Assembly (NCBI GenBank): GCA_030156305.1
Contig: JASGMZ010000162.1
Coordinates: 1-6,859, forward strand
DNA: 6,859 nucleotides
Direction: 5' to 3'
Source: Bacteroidales bacterium
GTDB taxonomy: Bacteria > Bacteroidota > Bacteroidia > Bacteroidales > UBA12077
The notes beneath the pieces are model-generated. The model was given only the letters and a program-made list of their open reading frames with translations, did not search any database and was not told the origin of the DNA. Both the position numbers and the translations under genes were made by a program. Shown here in pieces: positions 5,381-6,859 of this stretch; position 1 is the first letter of the stretch, and each line of letters begins with the position of its first letter.

Positions 5381-6859
5381 TTTTAAATATAATATTCCAA
5401 ACAGCAACCCAAAAATATTTCCAATCGGTTAAAAATGGGTGTTTCTCATATGCATTCAGATATTTAAATTCCGAGGACTGAATCTCCTCAAGGGTTTTAG
5501 GCAAATCAACATAAAACGGAGGAATAAGGCCGGGTTTGGTTTTTATTCTTTTTTCCTGAAGCTCCTTTGAATACAGGCTAAAATATTGTTCACTCAAAGG
5601 GCGAACACCCACAATTTTTAATTCGCCCCGAAAAAAATTAATAAGCATGGGCAACTCATCAATCCAAAACTTACGAAAAAACTTACCGATGGTAGTTACC
5701 CTAAAATCATCTTTAAACTTGCCCCCTTCTTCAAGGGCTGATTTGTCATACATATATTCCTGCAAATATTCCGCATAAGGATGCATGGTCCGAAACTTAT
5801 ATACTTGAATGATCTTTCCATTTCTCCCGATACGGCTTAGTTTTACCAATGGACCATAGGTTGGTTCCATATCGTAATACGGATTTCGTATTTTACGTGC
5901 GACGAAATAAAGCCACCCGTTTATTTCTTTTTCATTCAAAATTTTAAATCCACAGGAATATAAGCGTCCAAAAGTTTCGGCTTTGGAAATTACCCGATTA
6001 TTTCCCCGTGTTAGGAAAAAATAGATCCGTTTGGTAAGATTAAATTTGGGAAATACTCTTTTTAAAATAAAGTCTAACAGATAATAAATACGATTGATTA
6101 CAGGCGGATATTTCCGCAAAATACGTTTCTTGCGCTGGTCTTTGGTTTCTACACATCCAATAAAAATTCCTCCATCGATAAGCTTTCGATTAATCGATTC
6201 AAAGAATTTATTGATAAAACGAATATCATTAATCCGTTTAAGGTTTACTAATTTAAGGTATGTTTTTTCGGGTAATTTATCTACATTAAAACGCGTTGTT
6301 GTTGCCAGCAGGGAATAGTTTGGAATATGTAGGTCAATGTTTTCAGTTAAAAATTGAAATACCTCTTCACCAGATTCTTCCACAATAGTCTCTTTAATAT
6401 TCTCCGGAACCGGATCGAGAGTAATTTCCGGAGGAAAAGGCTCTGCTCTGGAGACATCATCTTCTCTACCAACAATGCGTTGATAATGCTCAAAAACCTT
6501 AGACGTATCTTCTCCTACGCGGGTGTTACAAATATAATAATCGAAGAAAGCAAAAATAAGTTCTAAAATGGCCGTTACACCTATCGTTCCAAAAACAATT
6601 AACCGCGAATAGTTTTGTGATTGAAATAAAAACATTAACAGGGTGATAATCCCGGCAATAAATAAATTAACGATAATAATATATATAAATGCACGCCTAA
6701 GTTTTAGCCGTTGGGGCGCAGTATACTTTTTAGACACGAAAGAAATAAGAACCCAAAGGGTGATAAAAACTATCAGCGGAATGTTATATTTGGGGAAATA
6801 AGATGATGAACCCCCAGGTTTTATCCATAAAATAAAGCCCAAAGCCAAAAACAAAGCAA
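5364..6859 (-). CDS. Sugar transferase (polyprenyl-phosphate sugar-1-phosphate transferase type), 5' end outside window
   Basis: The frame stays open to the window edge, so the N-terminus is missing. Residues here count from the TTG at 6854, which is unlikely to be the start because it falls inside a hydrophobic segment. Order: the end of one membrane segment (1-10), three more (about 24-42, 54-77, 84-107), an acidic linker, a methyltransferase-like stretch (about 165-321), then the transferase domain. That domain shows GPLVKLSRIGRNGK (334-347), YKFRTM (352-357), FRKFWIDELPM (393-403) with the Asp399-Glu400 dyad, VGVRPLSE (415-422) and KPGLIPPF (440-447). These are hallmarks of monotopic phosphoglycosyl transferases (WcaJ/PglC group), which start exopolysaccharide or capsule units by moving a sugar phosphate from a UDP-sugar to undecaprenyl phosphate at the inner membrane. 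The re-entrant helix normally just before GPxxxxxxRxGxxG is not evident. The stop TAG follows NARSA. wzi is the next gene downstream. The sugar donor is unknown. Confidence 0.88.
   Translation of the reverse strand, partial: ALFLALGFILWIKPGGSSSYFPKYNIPLIVFITLWVLISFVSKKYTAPQRLKLRRAFIYIIIVNLFIAGIITLLMFLFQSQNYSRLIVFGTIGVTAILELIFAFFDYYICNTRVGEDTSKVFEHYQRIVGREDDVSRAEPFPPEITLDPVPENIKETIVEESGEEVFQFLTENIDLHIPNYSLLATTTRFNVDKLPEKTYLKLVNLKRINDIRFINKFFESINRKLIDGGIFIGCVETKDQRKKRILRKYPPVINRIYYLLDFILKRVFPKFNLTKRIYFFLTRGNNRVISKAETFGRLYSCGFKILNEKEINGWLYFVARKIRNPYYDMEPTYGPLVKLSRIGRNGKIIQVYKFRTMHPYAEYLQEYMYDKSALEEGGKFKDDFRVTTIGKFFRKFWIDELPMLINFFRGELKIVGVRPLSEQYFSLYSKELQEKRIKTKPGLIPPFYVDLPKTLEEIQSSEFKYLNAYEKHPFLTDWKYFWVAVWNIIFKNARSA

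Noticed and set aside
6852..6854. TTG codon as the start of the sugar transferase
   Set aside because: The frame is open upstream to the window edge, and the TTG sits inside a hydrophobic membrane segment, so it is almost surely an internal Leu codon and the gene is cut by the window.

Overview
The window looks like chromosomal DNA of a Bacteroidota bacterium, most likely from the Bacteroidales/Marinilabiliales side. This is inferred from several signs: AT-rich sequence, no clear Shine-Dalgarno sequences before the genes, a TAnnTTTG-type -7 element near metK, a long MetK with a C-terminal insertion, and a Wzi-family protein and sugar transferase of the type common in this phylum. No rRNA, tRNA, CRISPR array, integrase or intact insertion sequence is visible.

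Layout, left to right. wecB (13-1158, minus) encodes a non-hydrolysing UDP-GlcNAc 2-epimerase. A strong intrinsic terminator (1188-1221, minus) separates it from metK (1251-2516, minus), which encodes S-adenosylmethionine synthetase. A 202-bp divergent spacer follows, then a single plus-strand gene (2719-3300) for a small flavodoxin-fold NAD(P)H:quinone oxidoreductase. Next is a 397-bp non-coding spacer (3301-3697) unusually rich in inverted and direct repeats, including a GC-rich palindromic element. The right half holds wzi (3698-5302, minus), an outer-membrane capsule assembly protein with a signal peptide, and a sugar transferase gene (from 5364, minus) whose 5' end lies beyond the right edge of the window.

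How the genes fit together. Three of the five genes point to surface polysaccharide. The sugar transferase would load the first sugar phosphate onto the lipid carrier at the inner membrane. WecB would supply an N-acetylmannosamine-type nucleotide sugar in the cytoplasm. Wzi would hold or help export the finished polymer at the outer membrane. metK is housekeeping. The quinone reductase is the odd one out: it has opposite orientation, no pathway link, and repeats on its downstream side.

The most interesting protein is the sugar transferase. It keeps the C-terminal catalytic motifs of monotopic phosphoglycosyl transferases, but the usual re-entrant membrane helix before them is not visible. In its place is a stretch resembling the C-terminal half of a methyltransferase fold, behind four membrane segments. 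The most interesting DNA is the repeat-dense spacer at 3301-3720. I did not find convincing evidence of a complete new defence or mobile system.
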